The position numbers were made by a program, and so were the translations under genes. The notes under the pieces were generated by a model. The model did no database searches and was not told the DNA's origin. It saw only the letters and a list, made by a program, of their open reading frames with translations. A stretch of DNA of 64,000 nucleotides from Sphingopyxis sp. OAS728 (GTDB lineage Bacteria; Pseudomonadota; Alphaproteobacteria; Sphingomonadales; Sphingomonadaceae), in the NCBI RefSeq assembly GCF_014873485.1, contig NZ_JADBDT010000001.1, positions 4,520,501 to 4,584,500 on the forward strand, given 5' to 3'. This document shows positions 16,555-23,865 of the stretch, one piece after another; the stretch's first letter is position 1; every line of letters begins with the position of its first letter.

Positions 16555-17484
16555 ATGCGCAGCAGTATCGATCATCTTCCCGCCCAGAAGCAGCGCGAAC
16601 TCGAACGCGTCGTCGAGATCATCTTCGAGGAATTCGAGGATGCACTGGCGCTCGCGACGCAGGACTGGAAGCGGAAGGGCCGGATCTCGAAGGTCATCCT
16701 TTACGGCAGCTACGCGCGCGGCGGTTGGATCGATGAGCCCCACACGGCCAAAGGCTATCAGTCCGATTATGACCTGCTGATCATCGTCAACGACAAGCGG
16801 CTGACCGACCGCGTCGAATATTGGTCGAAGCTCGACGACCGGCTGATCCGCGAACTGACGATGACAAAGTCGGTACGTACCCCGGTGAATTTCATCGTTC
16901 ACAGCATCGATGAGGTGAACCGCGGTCTCGCTGAAGGGCGTTACTTCTTCATGGACGTCGCGAAGGACGGGATCGCTCTCTATCAGGCGGTCAATGACGA
17001 TCTTCCCGAACCGCATCCGAAGTCGCCTCACGCGGCGCTCGAGATGGCGCAGGAATATTTTGACGAGTGGCTTCCTGCGGCACAAGGAATGATCGAGACG
17101 GCTGAGTTTAGCCGGACGAAAAGACGGCTGAAAGATGCGGCGTTTCTCACACATCAAGCAACTGAGCGGCTTTATCATTGTGTGCTTCTGGTCTGCACAT
17201 TCTACACCCCGCATGTGCACAACCTCGCTTTCTTGCGGACCCAAGCCGAGCGGGTCGACGACCGGCTGTTCGATGCGTGGCCGAGCCAGACTAAGGCCGA
17301 TCGCGCTCGCTTCGAGAAGCTGAAGGACGCCTATGTGAAGGCCCGCTACTCGAAACATTATCGCATCACCGAGGAGGAACTGGCCTGGCTGGGCGAGCGG
17401 GTTTCGGTGCTTTCGGATATCGTCGAGACGATCTGCCGCGAGCGCATCGCGCAGCTCGAATCCACCGCGCGGAGTGCCGGCTGA
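16555..17484 (+). CDS. Fused nucleotidyltransferase (MNT) and HEPN domain protein
   Basis: A 309-residue protein. Residues about 40-140 are a minimal nucleotidyltransferase with VILYGSYARGGW (GS-x2-RG) and the metal-binding SDYDLLIIV (D-x-D). Residues about 155-300 form a HEPN domain with the HQATERLYHCVLL helix and the KARYSKHYRITEEELAWLGE segment. In many genomes MNT and HEPN are separate antitoxin and toxin genes; here both are in one chain. Such proteins are tied to toxin-antitoxin or defence functions. The stop overlaps the next ATG by one base. Confidence 0.8.
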   Translation: MRSSIDHLPAQKQRELERVVEIIFEEFEDALALATQDWKRKGRISKVILYGSYARGGWIDEPHTAKGYQSDYDLLIIVNDKRLTDRVEYWSKLDDRLIRELTMTKSVRTPVNFIVHSIDEVNRGLAEGRYFFMDVAKDGIALYQAVNDDLPEPHPKSPHAALEMAQEYFDEWLPAAQGMIETAEFSRTKRRLKDAAFLTHQATERLYHCVLLVCTFYTPHVHNLAFLRTQAERVDDRLFDAWPSQTKADRARFEKLKDAYVKARYSKHYRITEEELAWLGERVSVLSDIVETICRERIAQLESTARSAG

Positions 17485-17648
17485 TGGCGGTCCCGCCCAG
17501 CGCCACCGACCTGTTCGCGGCCTTGCGTATCCTCGTGCTCATCGACGAGGAGCGGGGGCTCTTCGATCGCGGCGCCGAGGAGGGCGGCTACCGGTCCGAG
17601 GAACTGGAGAAGGCGCTCGAGGTCGTGCGGGCCGCAGTCGCCGAATGA
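17484..17648 (+). CDS. Small acidic protein downstream of MNT-HEPN
   Basis: A 54-residue frame starting at an ATG that overlaps the MNT-HEPN stop codon (TGATG), which implies coupled translation. It reads MAVPPSATDLFAALRILVLI, then DEERGLFDRG and SEELEKALEVVRAAVAE, with codon use matching the neighbours. I do not recognise a family. A partner or modulator of the MNT-HEPN protein is possible from the overlap alone. Confidence 0.6.
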   Translation: MAVPPSATDLFAALRILVLIDEERGLFDRGAEEGGYRSEELEKALEVVRAAVAE

Positions 17649-17694
17649 TCGCTCTGGCGGGGGCGTTCGCTGCCGACTATAGCGCCTGACCGGT

Positions 17695-17709
17695 CAGGGG
17701 AGGGCCCTG
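17695..17709 (+). promoter_or_regulatory. Leader hairpin before the HU gene
   Basis: A 5-bp stem CAGGG/CCCTG closes a five-base loop GAGGG and ends 19 bases before the ATG at 17729. A 12-bp palindrome CTGACCGGTCAG overlaps its left edge and could form an alternative structure. It is one of the weaker members of the leader-hairpin set. Confidence 0.35.
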
Positions 17710-17728
17710 TCCGCTTCAGGAGAATATC

Positions 17729-18004
17729 ATGAACCACGCCGATCTTTCGGACAATGTCGCAACCGCGCTCGGCCTCTCGAAGGCCGAAGGCAAGAAGGCC
17801 GTCGACGCCGTCTTCGCCGCGATCGCCGAGGCCGCCGCCAAGGGCGAAGAAGTCTCGGTCAACGGCTTCGGCAAGTTCAAGGTCAAGGAATCGGCTGCGC
17901 GCGAAGGCCGCAATCCCTCGACCGGCGCGACGATCCAGATCGCGGCATCGAAGAAGCTCGGCTTCTCGGCTGCCAAGGCGGTCAAGGATCGCCTGAACGG
18001 CTGA
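17729..18004 (+). CDS. HU-family DNA-binding protein
   Basis: A 91-residue HU/IHF-type protein: MNHADLSDNVATALGLSKAE, KKAVDAVFAAIAEAAAKGEE, VSVNGFGKFKVKESAAREGR and NPSTGATIQIAASKKLGFSA. The DNA-bending beta arm carries GRNPSTG, the usual RNPxTG tip. It would bend or compact DNA, possibly that of the element itself. Length is normal. An SD (CAGGAG) lies seven bases before the ATG, and a perfect 10-bp hairpin follows the stop. Confidence 0.92.
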   Translation: MNHADLSDNVATALGLSKAEGKKAVDAVFAAIAEAAAKGEEVSVNGFGKFKVKESAAREGRNPSTGATIQIAASKKLGFSAAKAVKDRLNG

Positions 18005-18012
18005 TGCGTTCA

Positions 18013-18035
18013 CCCCGCCGGCGTTGCCGGCGGGG
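18013..18035 (+). terminator. Terminator-like hairpin after HU
   Basis: A perfect 10-bp stem (18013-18022 with 18026-18035) with loop GTT begins eight bases after the HU stop. There is no T-tract after it, so it may act as a stabiliser or a factor-dependent terminator. Confidence 0.55.
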
Positions 18036-18630
18036 ATTGCGCGCGGCGCTGATGAGCGCGCACTGGCCTCGCAGGCTCGGCCAGGGGTCGCGCGTCTTCT
18101 CTCGGCCGCGCAGGCGCACTCGCCTCGCTTTCCTTGCAGCGCGGGCGCGCCCGGCTCCCGCGGGTAAACGGCGCTTCGCACCGTTCCGGCCTCCGCTTTG
18201 CTCCGGCCGACCCGCGCTCGCCGCGCGCACGCCGCGCCGCTGCGGGCTCGGCAAGAGCGCGGCTGGTCCGGCCCTACGGGCCTGCGTCTGGGCGGCTTGT
18301 GCTGTTGGTACGCCTATGTCCTCGGTCGTTCCTCGAACGTGCGGACGAAGCGGCAACTCTTCTGTTCGAAGCCCGGCGAGCCGAAGAAAATTTGCTCAGT
18401 TGGGACCATCATGCCGTGCATTGCCTCGATCATCTGCATCGATCTCATTTGAGCCGCTTCTCAGCCGCCGCGAGCATCGCGGCCCGCGATGCCGCCGCGG
18501 CGTTGGCTCTTCTTGAGGGTGTTGTGACCGACGGGACCGATCGGGAGAGCGTTCGTTCGTGCAGGCGTCGCTGCAACCCGGCGCGGGCGGCACGCGTTGC
18601 CCCGCTATGTGCGAAGCAGGAGTTTGAAGC
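18036..18630. other. About 600-base GC-rich stretch without a clear gene
   Basis: No frame here has convincing similarity or codon use. A 44-residue minus-strand frame (18314-18448, containing IFFGSPGFEQKSCRFVRTFE) looks protein-like but has no ribosome site. A bulged hairpin (18583-18605) lies 25 bases before the DUF3606 start. The rest is a long GC-rich leader like those before the DUF736 genes. Confidence 0.4.
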
Positions 18631-18810
18631 ATGTCGGACGACAAGAAGCAGACCGGTGCCTCCGACCGCGACCGGATCAGCCTTAGCGAGGATTATGAGA
18701 TCCGCGACTGGACCGCATCGCTCGGCGTGAGCGAGGAGGAATTGCGCGAGGCGGTCGATGCCGTCGGCAATACCGCCGACGCGGTTCGCGCCTATCTGAA
18801 GAAAAGCTGA
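18631..18810 (+). CDS. DUF3606 family protein
   Basis: A 59-residue protein: DRDRISLSEDYEIRDWTASL, then GVSEEELREAVDAVGNTADA and VRAYLKK. This is the DUF3606 pattern, a short helical family of unknown function common in alphaproteobacteria. GCAGGAG lies before the ATG. Its stop overlaps the next start (TGATG). Confidence 0.85.
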   Translation: MSDDKKQTGASDRDRISLSEDYEIRDWTASLGVSEEELREAVDAVGNTADAVRAYLKKS

Positions 18811-19079
18811 TGCCGACGGACTTCGACCGCGCGATGACCTCGCCCATCGAGCGGGTGGCACGCGTGCTCGCGGGCCATGCGCTCAGCCGCAACGGCGAGG
18901 GCGATCTGGCCTCGGCGGGCGAAGCGGTGGACGCGCTATGGGGTGAATATAGCGACGCGGCGCTCGCCGTGCTGCGGACGCTTCGCGAACCGAGCGCGGC
19001 GATGCTTGCCGCCGGTGACGGCGAAATCTGGGATCGGATGATCCATGCCGCGATCGAGGAAGAGACGATATCCGATTAA
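18810..19079 (+). CDS. Unknown small accessory protein
   Basis: An 89-residue helical protein. Segments IERVARVLAGHALS, LWGEYSDAALAVLRTLREPS and IWDRMIHAAIEEE define a family also seen, frame-broken, at 15550-15887 in this window. I know of no function. It starts within the DUF3606 stop codon (TGATG) and so is translationally coupled to it. Confidence 0.7.
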   Translation: MPTDFDRAMTSPIERVARVLAGHALSRNGEGDLASAGEAVDALWGEYSDAALAVLRTLREPSAAMLAAGDGEIWDRMIHAAIEEETISD

Positions 19080-19080
19080 G

Positions 19081-19101
19081 GCGGCGGCCGATGGGCGCCG
19101 C
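19081..19101 (+). promoter_or_regulatory. Leader hairpin before the C4 zinc-finger gene
   Basis: GCGGCG (19081-19086) pairs with CGCCGC (19096-19101). An inner CC/GG pair with loop GAT follows a G-G mismatch. It ends 17 bases before the ATG at 19119, the same spacing as the other leader hairpins. Confidence 0.35.
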
Positions 19102-19118
19102 GATCTTGGGACAGGACA

Positions 19119-19382
19119 ATGGCAAATGGTTGGGCGCGCGACGGCGCCGTACAGGATCAGATCGACGACACGGTAGCCGATGCGGTCAAGCTCGCCCGGC
19201 TCCGCCTCGCCGAGGGCGAAGGCTCCGACTATTGCGAGGATTGCGGCGAACGCATTCCGGAGGCCCGCCGCAAGGCGCTGCCTGCAAGCCGAACCTGCGT
19301 TGCGTGCCAGACGGCACGCGATGCGAAGCGGCGGCAAGCGGGCATCAACCGGCGCGGCAGCAAGGACAGCCAGCTTCGCTGA
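19119..19382 (+). CDS. DksA/TraR-type C4 zinc-finger protein
   Basis: An 87-residue protein with an N-terminal helix (QDQIDDTVADAVKLARLRLA) and a C-terminal four-cysteine finger: YCEDCGERIPEARR then TCVACQ. This is the short TraR/DksA form that enters the RNA polymerase secondary channel in plasmid and phage homologues. Short members like this often sit on mobile elements. A GGACAGGA ribosome site precedes the ATG. Confidence 0.82.
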   Translation: MANGWARDGAVQDQIDDTVADAVKLARLRLAEGEGSDYCEDCGERIPEARRKALPASRTCVACQTARDAKRRQAGINRRGSKDSQLR

Positions 19383-19427
19383 GGCCGATGGCTGCGCTGG
19401 ATTGCCGGTTAAGCCGCAGGAGCGAAT

Positions 19428-19685
19428 ATGTCTTCCGAATATGAGCATGGGCGGAGGGACGGCCTCCGGCTGGCGCTCGCGGTCCTCGCGGCCGAAGAAG
19501 AGAAATGGGCGGCGCTTCTCGGCGAAAGCCGATCCTGGCGCACGAACAAGGATCGTGAGGTCCGTCACAAGGCGCTGAGGGTGGCGCAAACCCGCATTCG
19601 CACAGCGCTGAACAAGCTCGCTCCGGCCGATGGCGAGGCCAGCGACGCCGAACTCGCGGCCGCGCTCGCCAAGGCAGGGCTATGA
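19428..19685 (+). CDS. Unknown helical protein
   Basis: An 85-residue, charge-rich helical protein: YEHGRRDGLRLALAVLAAEE, EKWAALLGESRSWR, KALRVAQTRIRTALNKL. I do not recognise a family. GCAGGAG precedes the ATG at 19428, and codon use is like the neighbours, so it looks real. Confidence 0.6.
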   Translation: MSSEYEHGRRDGLRLALAVLAAEEEKWAALLGESRSWRTNKDREVRHKALRVAQTRIRTALNKLAPADGEASDAELAAALAKAGL

Positions 19686-19777
19686 TGTCCGCGCCATGCC
19701 TCGGCCCGTCGCAAAACGAGCGCATGAGGATGTATTTCCGGGAAACTTTTGCCGCGATTGGCTCGTTGCTTGGACAG

Positions 19778-19798
19778 GTGCCGGCATGTCGCCGGCAC
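19778..19798 (+). promoter_or_regulatory. Leader hairpin before the PA2169-type gene
   Basis: A perfect 8-bp stem GTGCCGGC/GCCGGCAC closes a five-base loop ATGTC, 22 bases before the ATG at 19821 and just upstream of GAAAGGA. It is among the best-formed members of the leader-hairpin set. Confidence 0.5.
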
Positions 19799-19820
19799 GC
19801 TCTCCCGAAAGGATCTGCTC

Positions 19821-20276
19821 ATGTTCGATGACAAGAATATCGCGACGCTGAACTCGCTGATCGCAACGACGCTCGACAGCGTCGACGGCTATCGCAAAGC
19901 CGCCGAAGAAGCCAATGCCGCGCAGTTCCGCGAGATTTTCCTCAGCCGTGCCAATGAGCGGCAGTCGGTCGTCTCCGACTTCCAGGCAAAGGTGCGCGAG
20001 CTCGGCGGCAATCCCGAAGATGACGGCACCATCCTCGCGTCGGCGCACCGCGCCTTCCTCGGCCTTCGCGACAAGCTCACCGGACCTCGCGACGACGATG
20101 CAGTGATCGCAGAAGTCGAACGCGGCGAGGATCATATCAAGTCGAAGTTCGAAAGCGCGCTCGGCGATACCGATCTCGATCCCGCCGTGCGCCAGCTTAT
20201 TGAAACCGGCTATGCCTCCGTCCGGCAGGGCCACGACCAGATGTCGGCTCTCAAACATGGTCTCGGCGCCAGCTGA
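19821..20276 (+). CDS. PA2169-type four-helix-bundle protein (DUF2383)
   Basis: A 151-residue protein: IATLNSLIATTLDSVDGYRK, FREIFLSRANERQSVVSDFQ, GTILASAHRAFLGLRDKLTG and IAEVERGEDHIKSKFESAL. The pattern is that of PA2169-family/DUF2383 proteins, ferritin-like four-helix bundles with conserved E/H residues that may bind metal. They are often linked to stress responses. The ATG at 19821 follows GAAAGGA. A strong hairpin lies 27 bases after the stop. Confidence 0.82.
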   Translation: MFDDKNIATLNSLIATTLDSVDGYRKAAEEANAAQFREIFLSRANERQSVVSDFQAKVRELGGNPEDDGTILASAHRAFLGLRDKLTGPRDDDAVIAEVERGEDHIKSKFESALGDTDLDPAVRQLIETGYASVRQGHDQMSALKHGLGAS

Positions 20277-20302
20277 TCACTCCCGCCAGCTGGCGACATG
20301 GT

Positions 20303-20328
20303 GGCGGCCCCGGACGACCGGGGCCGCC
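20303..20328. terminator. Strong hairpin between convergent genes
   Basis: A perfect 11-bp stem (20303-20313 with 20318-20328) closes the tetraloop ACGA. It lies between the PA2169-type stop (20276) and the DUF1810 stop (20330), followed on the plus strand by TTCATGTT. Probably a terminator working for both genes. Confidence 0.65.
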
Positions 20329-20329
20329 T

Positions 20330-20776
20330 TCATGTTGGTGAGGGTTCGATTGCCGTAGCTGCCAACAGCTTTAGCGTCTTCTCGTCGCGCTTGCCCGCGA
20401 ACCAGCGATCGAGCGCGGCGGAGATCAGCGGTTTGGCGCCGGCGGCCTCGAAGAGGGTGAGCGAGGACTGGAGCTTCTTCGCATCCGTTTCGCCGAAGAC
20501 CGGGACCGGATCGCTGCTGCCGAGATCCTGCAGGGCTTCCACGCAGGCGATGTAGCGCGCGCCGAGTATCGGGTGTTCGAGATAGGCGCGCGCCTCTTCG
20601 AGTGAGGCGATCGCATAAAGCTGCGCTGTGGCGCTCCGCCCGAGACCGCTGAGCTGCGGGAAGATGAACCACATCCAGTGGCTGCGCTTGGCGCCGCGGC
20701 GGATCTCCTCGAGCGCGCGCGCGAAGACGGGCTCCTGCGCGTCGATGAAACGCTCGAGTGCCCCTGCCTGATCCAT
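20330..20776 (-). CDS. DUF1810 family protein
   Basis: A 148-residue protein with the DUF1810 core: LERFIDAQEPVFARALEEIR, KRSHWMWFIFPQLSGLGRS, YAIASLEEARAYLEHPILGA and a C-terminal LIDRWFAGKRDEKTLKLL-like end. Members are cytosolic and of unknown function. Length is normal. It stands alone on the minus strand. Confidence 0.85.
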   Translation of the reverse strand: MDQAGALERFIDAQEPVFARALEEIRRGAKRSHWMWFIFPQLSGLGRSATAQLYAIASLEEARAYLEHPILGARYIACVEALQDLGSSDPVPVFGETDAKKLQSSLTLFEAAGAKPLISAALDRWFAGKRDEKTLKLLAATAIEPSPT

Positions 20777-21121
20777 GACTTCGCTCCCTCACGCGCGCTT
20801 ACGCCAACGGTTCTTGCCCGCTGCCCCCCGACAGTTTTTTCGCCTTGGGTGACCGCCGCGAGTCGGGTCAAGACGCGCATCGCTTCGATGCGACGGGCTG
20901 CGGGAACTTGTGCGATCGCATTTCGTTCAATCGAGGCACGGGCCTCGCGGCGATCATCGGTCGACCGGAACCATGTGCAAGACGCCGCGCCGGTCGCTGG
21001 TCCCTCCGGCGTGGCGGAACTTTCGGGCCGCGGCGGCCAGGATGTCCGCTAACCGTCCCCGGTACCCGCCGGGTCTTTCGACCCTTGCAAGTCCCGGCGG
21101 GTCGTCCCTTTTCAGCTGGGT
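20777..21121. other. 345-base intergenic stretch
   Basis: No convincing gene. A 10-bp inverted repeat (21064-21073 with 21093-21102, 19-base loop) followed by CGTCCCTTTT lies about 20 bases past the alkB stop and may end that operon or block read-through. Nothing else stands out. Confidence 0.4.
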
Positions 21122-21718
21122 TCAAGGTCCGTAGCGGTCGCGCAGCGTTCGGAGTGTGATCGACCAGCGCGGCTCCTCCATCGCAGCAATGCTATGCTCC
21201 CAATCGGCGCGCGCTTCGCCATCGAGGTGATAGATAGAGCGCGGTGCGAGCGGCAGCGCGAAACGCTCGAATTTCTCGCCGCTCCGACGCCGGAAACGCA
21301 TCGTCGCCGCGGCACCGAGCGAGATCCCGATGACATGCTCGAAGACGGGTCGGTCGCGGTGCCAGCCGATCCCGGCACCGGGACCGTAGGAGATGAGCAG
21401 TGCCTGCGCGATATTCGCCGGCGCAATGCCCGCGAACCCCGCGGCGCGCCCCGCGATTGCGCGGAGCCAGGGTGGCAGCGGTTCGGCACGGCTGAACGCT
21501 CCGGCCTCGAAGTCATAATGCCAGCCATAGGAGCGGGTGAGCCTTTTGCCTTCCCATTGCTGGAAACGAAAGGGCGTGAGCTCGGCGGCTTCGATCCGGG
21601 CGATGAGCGACTGTTCCTCCTCGGGCGTGAGGAATTCGGGTGCTGCCGCGAGACCGGGCAGCAGGGCCGTGCCGAAGAGATCGTCCTGCACCCCCGATAT
21701 CGTCTTGCCGCCGCTCAT
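21122..21718 (-). CDS. alkB: AlkB-type 2-oxoglutarate/Fe(II) dioxygenase
   Basis: A 198-residue AlkB family enzyme, which removes alkyl groups from DNA or RNA bases by oxidative demethylation. The iron ligands are visible in GIGWHRDRPVFEHVIGISLG (H-x-D) and in the later H of DWEHSIAAM; the 2-oxoglutarate arginine lies in RWSITLRTLRDR. The LLISYGPGAGIGWH lead-in is typical. I chose the ATG at 21718 because it overlaps the DUF6961 stop by four bases. It is the last gene of a five-gene operon led by a LexA box. Confidence 0.88.
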   Translation of the reverse strand: MSGGKTISGVQDDLFGTALLPGLAAAPEFLTPEEEQSLIARIEAAELTPFRFQQWEGKRLTRSYGWHYDFEAGAFSRAEPLPPWLRAIAGRAAGFAGIAPANIAQALLISYGPGAGIGWHRDRPVFEHVIGISLGAAATMRFRRRSGEKFERFALPLAPRSIYHLDGEARADWEHSIAAMEEPRWSITLRTLRDRYGP

Positions 21719-21897
21719 TGCGGCGCGAGCCGCGCCATGCGCGCGGCGATCGCCTTCCAGCGCGCGATCCCGGCGGCGTCGCCGGCAAGGGCGAGGGCGC
21801 CGATGCGTTCCGCCACGAATGTCGGTGCGCGAGCGCCATGCAGCCGCTCGATCGCGACGGCGCAGGCCCAAAGATGCTGTTCGTGTGAAAGCGGCAT
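21715..21897 (-). CDS. DUF6961 family small protein
   Basis: A 60-residue protein: HEQHLWACAVAIERLHGARA, then FVAERIGALALAGDAAGIAR and WKAIAARMARL. The IGALALAGDxAGxxRWKAIA block is what I recall as DUF6961, a sphingomonad small protein of unknown role often beside DNA-repair genes. Its stop overlaps the AlkB start by four bases and it begins nine bases after the SRAP stop. Confidence 0.65.
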   Translation of the reverse strand: MPLSHEQHLWACAVAIERLHGARAPTFVAERIGALALAGDAAGIARWKAIAARMARLAPQ

Positions 21898-21906
21898 CGG
21901 GCTGGC

Positions 21907-22560
21907 TCAGATGAAGGTGGGCTGTTCGGGCGCGGGCTTCCGGCGGTTCCACGGTTCGCCGGTTCGCTCCATTTCGATCAGATCGTCGGGAAAGCAGCGG
22001 TCCTGGAACGCGATGACATCGTCGAGGCCGCCGCGGAGCCACCGATCATATTCGCCCGGCATGAGCAGCACCGGCATACGGTCGTGCACCGGCCGGATGG
22101 CTTCGTTGCAATCGGTCATGAGGCCTGAATAGACCGGACCCCATTCGTCGCTCGCCTTCCACATCCCGGCCCAGGCGAAGATCGGCTGGTTCTTCACACG
22201 AAACCAGGTCCGCGTTTTCGATCCTGCCTCGCCTTCGGCCTCGGCGAACTCGGTGACGGGGATGATGCAGCGGTTCTCGGGCTTGCCGGCGATGAATTTC
22301 CACATGAAGCTCGACAGGTCGGCGATATTGTTCACCGCCTTGGGCTTGATGGGCAGCCCGGTCTTTTTGCTTTTCTGCGGGAGCGGAAAGCCCCAGATCA
22401 TCTTCTCGAGGAGGCGCCGGCCTTCGGCCTCGCGCACGACCATGCCGGGATAGCCGGGCAGCGTCTCCTCGGGGATGTTGAATTCGCCCGGCGCAAGATC
22501 CACGCCGAAGTGGGCGGCGACTTCGGCGGCGCTTTTTCGCTCGGTGTAGAGATTGCACAT
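21907..22560 (-). CDS. SRAP (HMCES/YedK) family protein, catalytic residues intact
   Basis: A 217-residue SOS-response-associated peptidase family protein. YedK/HMCES enzymes form a stable thiazolidine crosslink with abasic sites through Cys2. Here Cys2 is present (MCNLY). The active-site glutamate is kept in VTEFAEAEG (where YedK has FYEW), and the histidine is in RPVHDRMPVLL. Length is normal. It follows a second SRAP with all three positions changed (22600-23259), and AlkB lies downstream, so this copy is the likely active abasic-site shield of the operon. Confidence 0.88.
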   Translation of the reverse strand: MCNLYTERKSAAEVAAHFGVDLAPGEFNIPEETLPGYPGMVVREAEGRRLLEKMIWGFPLPQKSKKTGLPIKPKAVNNIADLSSFMWKFIAGKPENRCIIPVTEFAEAEGEAGSKTRTWFRVKNQPIFAWAGMWKASDEWGPVYSGLMTDCNEAIRPVHDRMPVLLMPGEYDRWLRGGLDDVIAFQDRCFPDDLIEMERTGEPWNRRKPAPEQPTFI

Positions 22561-22599
22561 GGGCTGAAGCCTATCACGAAATGCGCGGGCGGGAAGCGC

Positions 22600-23259
22600 T
22601 CAAAGGAGCGACGCCTGGGGCTGCGCCGATGGCGGCAGCTTGCCGCTGCGCCAGAGGTCGTCGGTGTGCTCGACGGTAAAGGCGTCGGCAGGCGGGGGCG
22701 GGCGGAACTGCAACGCTATCACATCCTTGATCGTGCCATGGAGCCAGCGCTCATATTCATGGGGCTCGAGCAGCACCGGCATGCGGTCATTGTATGGCAT
22801 CACCGCCGCGTTCGCGTCCATCGTCATGCCTGCATAGACCGGGCCGAACTCGGCCGTGTTCTTGCAAAAGCCCGCCCAGGCCATGATCGGCTGCCCTTCG
22901 AGCGAGAACCAACTTCGCGTCTTCTCGCCCGGCGTCCCGTTGGGGTTGGCGAAATGGGTGAGCGGAATGAGGCAGCGATATTTGGTCTCGACGACGAGCA
23001 TCTCCCACATCGGGTTGGTGAGATCGGCGACGAGGCCGATGCGCCCCGGCGGATCTCCGCGCAGACGCATTTCGCGGGTCAGGCGCGGGAAGCCCCAGAG
23101 CATTTGACCCAGCACACGGCGGCTGTTCGCCTCGCGCACGACGAGGCCGGGGCAGGCCTCGATGGTCTCGGACGGCACCGCGATATCGACATCGCCGCGG
23201 GCCGCGAAATGATCGGCGATCTCGGTCGCTGTCGCTGCGAGGGCATAGAGCCGGCTCAT
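22600..23259 (-). CDS. SRAP family paralogue with altered catalytic residues
   Basis: A 219-residue SRAP protein clearly homologous to its neighbour: PGLVVREANSRRVLGQMLWG, KTRSWFSLEGQPIMAWAGF and MPYNDRMPVLLEPHEYERWL. Residue 2 is serine (MSRLY, codon AGC for the TGC of cysteine). The active-site glutamate is asparagine (THFANPNG), and the histidine is asparagine (PYNDRMPV where the active copy has PVHDRMPV). The known crosslinking chemistry should be lost, leaving perhaps DNA binding or a partner role. It begins six bases after the unknown first gene of the LexA-led operon. The start is fixed by homology. Confidence 0.85.
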   Translation of the reverse strand: MSRLYALAATATEIADHFAARGDVDIAVPSETIEACPGLVVREANSRRVLGQMLWGFPRLTREMRLRGDPPGRIGLVADLTNPMWEMLVVETKYRCLIPLTHFANPNGTPGEKTRSWFSLEGQPIMAWAGFCKNTAEFGPVYAGMTMDANAAVMPYNDRMPVLLEPHEYERWLHGTIKDVIALQFRPPPPADAFTVEHTDDLWRSGKLPPSAQPQASLL

Positions 23260-23265
23260 GTCGCC

Positions 23266-23721
23266 CTAATAGGGGATTTCCGTGATGAACTGAATGAGTT
23301 CTGCAAATGGCGCGGGGTCGAAGCCAAGGCCTTCGTCGGTCCGTATCAGCTTCGCCCGCGCGCCCGCCTCGTAAAACGCATCGGCATCGGTCTCACCGAA
23401 GGGATCGTGAAGCTGGCACCAGCGGTCCATCGCGATGGCGCGGGCGTGCAGCGCCATTCCGGCATAGGGTGCGGGCGCAAAGCCATAGTCGCTCGCGAAG
23501 GCCGCGAGCCGGCGGCCATGCTCCGCGATATCGGCCTCGCTTCGGACCGGGACGGCCGCGATCGTCTCGATAGCGGCGCGCATCTGGGCGCCCGTAATAT
23601 GGACGCTATTGAGCGAGCTGACGAAGCCTTCGGGCGCGAACAGGTCGACTAGGTCGGGTTCGGCCTCAATTTCCGTCGATGCGTCGCTCAAGCCGTGCCT
23701 GATTGGAACTACCTTGCTCAC
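23266..23721 (-). CDS. Unknown protein, first gene of a LexA-box-led operon
   Basis: I chose a GTG start at 23721 (151 residues) because AAGGA lies seven bases before it; a longer frame from 23790 would place the LexA box inside the gene. It reads VSKVVPIRHGLSDASTEIEA, DLVDLFAPEGFVSSLNSVHI, MRAAIETIAAVPVRSEADIA, MALHARAIAMDRWCQL and a C-terminal LGFDPAPFAELIQFITEIPY. I recognise no family. It starts the run unknown-SRAP-SRAP-DUF6961-AlkB, so a role in DNA damage is likely from context. Confidence 0.6.
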   Translation of the reverse strand: MSKVVPIRHGLSDASTEIEAEPDLVDLFAPEGFVSSLNSVHITGAQMRAAIETIAAVPVRSEADIAEHGRRLAAFASDYGFAPAPYAGMALHARAIAMDRWCQLHDPFGETDADAFYEAGARAKLIRTDEGLGFDPAPFAELIQFITEIPY

Positions 23722-23756
23722 GCGAATATCCTTGTTCGAGTCGCGGATAATATAGG

Positions 23757-23771
23757 GAACAAAGGCGGAAC
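23757..23771 (-). promoter_or_regulatory. LexA (SOS) box, GAAC-N7-GAAC
   Basis: GAAC at 23757-23760 and GAAC at 23768-23771 with seven bases between fit the alphaproteobacterial SOS box GTTC-N7-GTTC read on the minus strand. It lies 36 bases before the GTG at 23721, nearly the same distance as the box before imuA. Confidence 0.75.
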
Positions 23772-23865
23772 ATTCAACGTTGGCTGCCATGCGTGTGACC
23801 GGCCCGCGGAATACGCTCGGAACTCCGGAATGCCGCGCAAGTTACTCCGGCGAAAGGAGAAAGCG

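Noticed and set aside
18314..18448. 44-residue minus-strand frame with protein-like composition
   Set aside because: No ribosome site and no known family; kept only as a note in the intergenic entry.
22510..23652. 380-residue plus-strand open frame
   Set aside because: Antisense to the two SRAP genes; no recognisable motifs.
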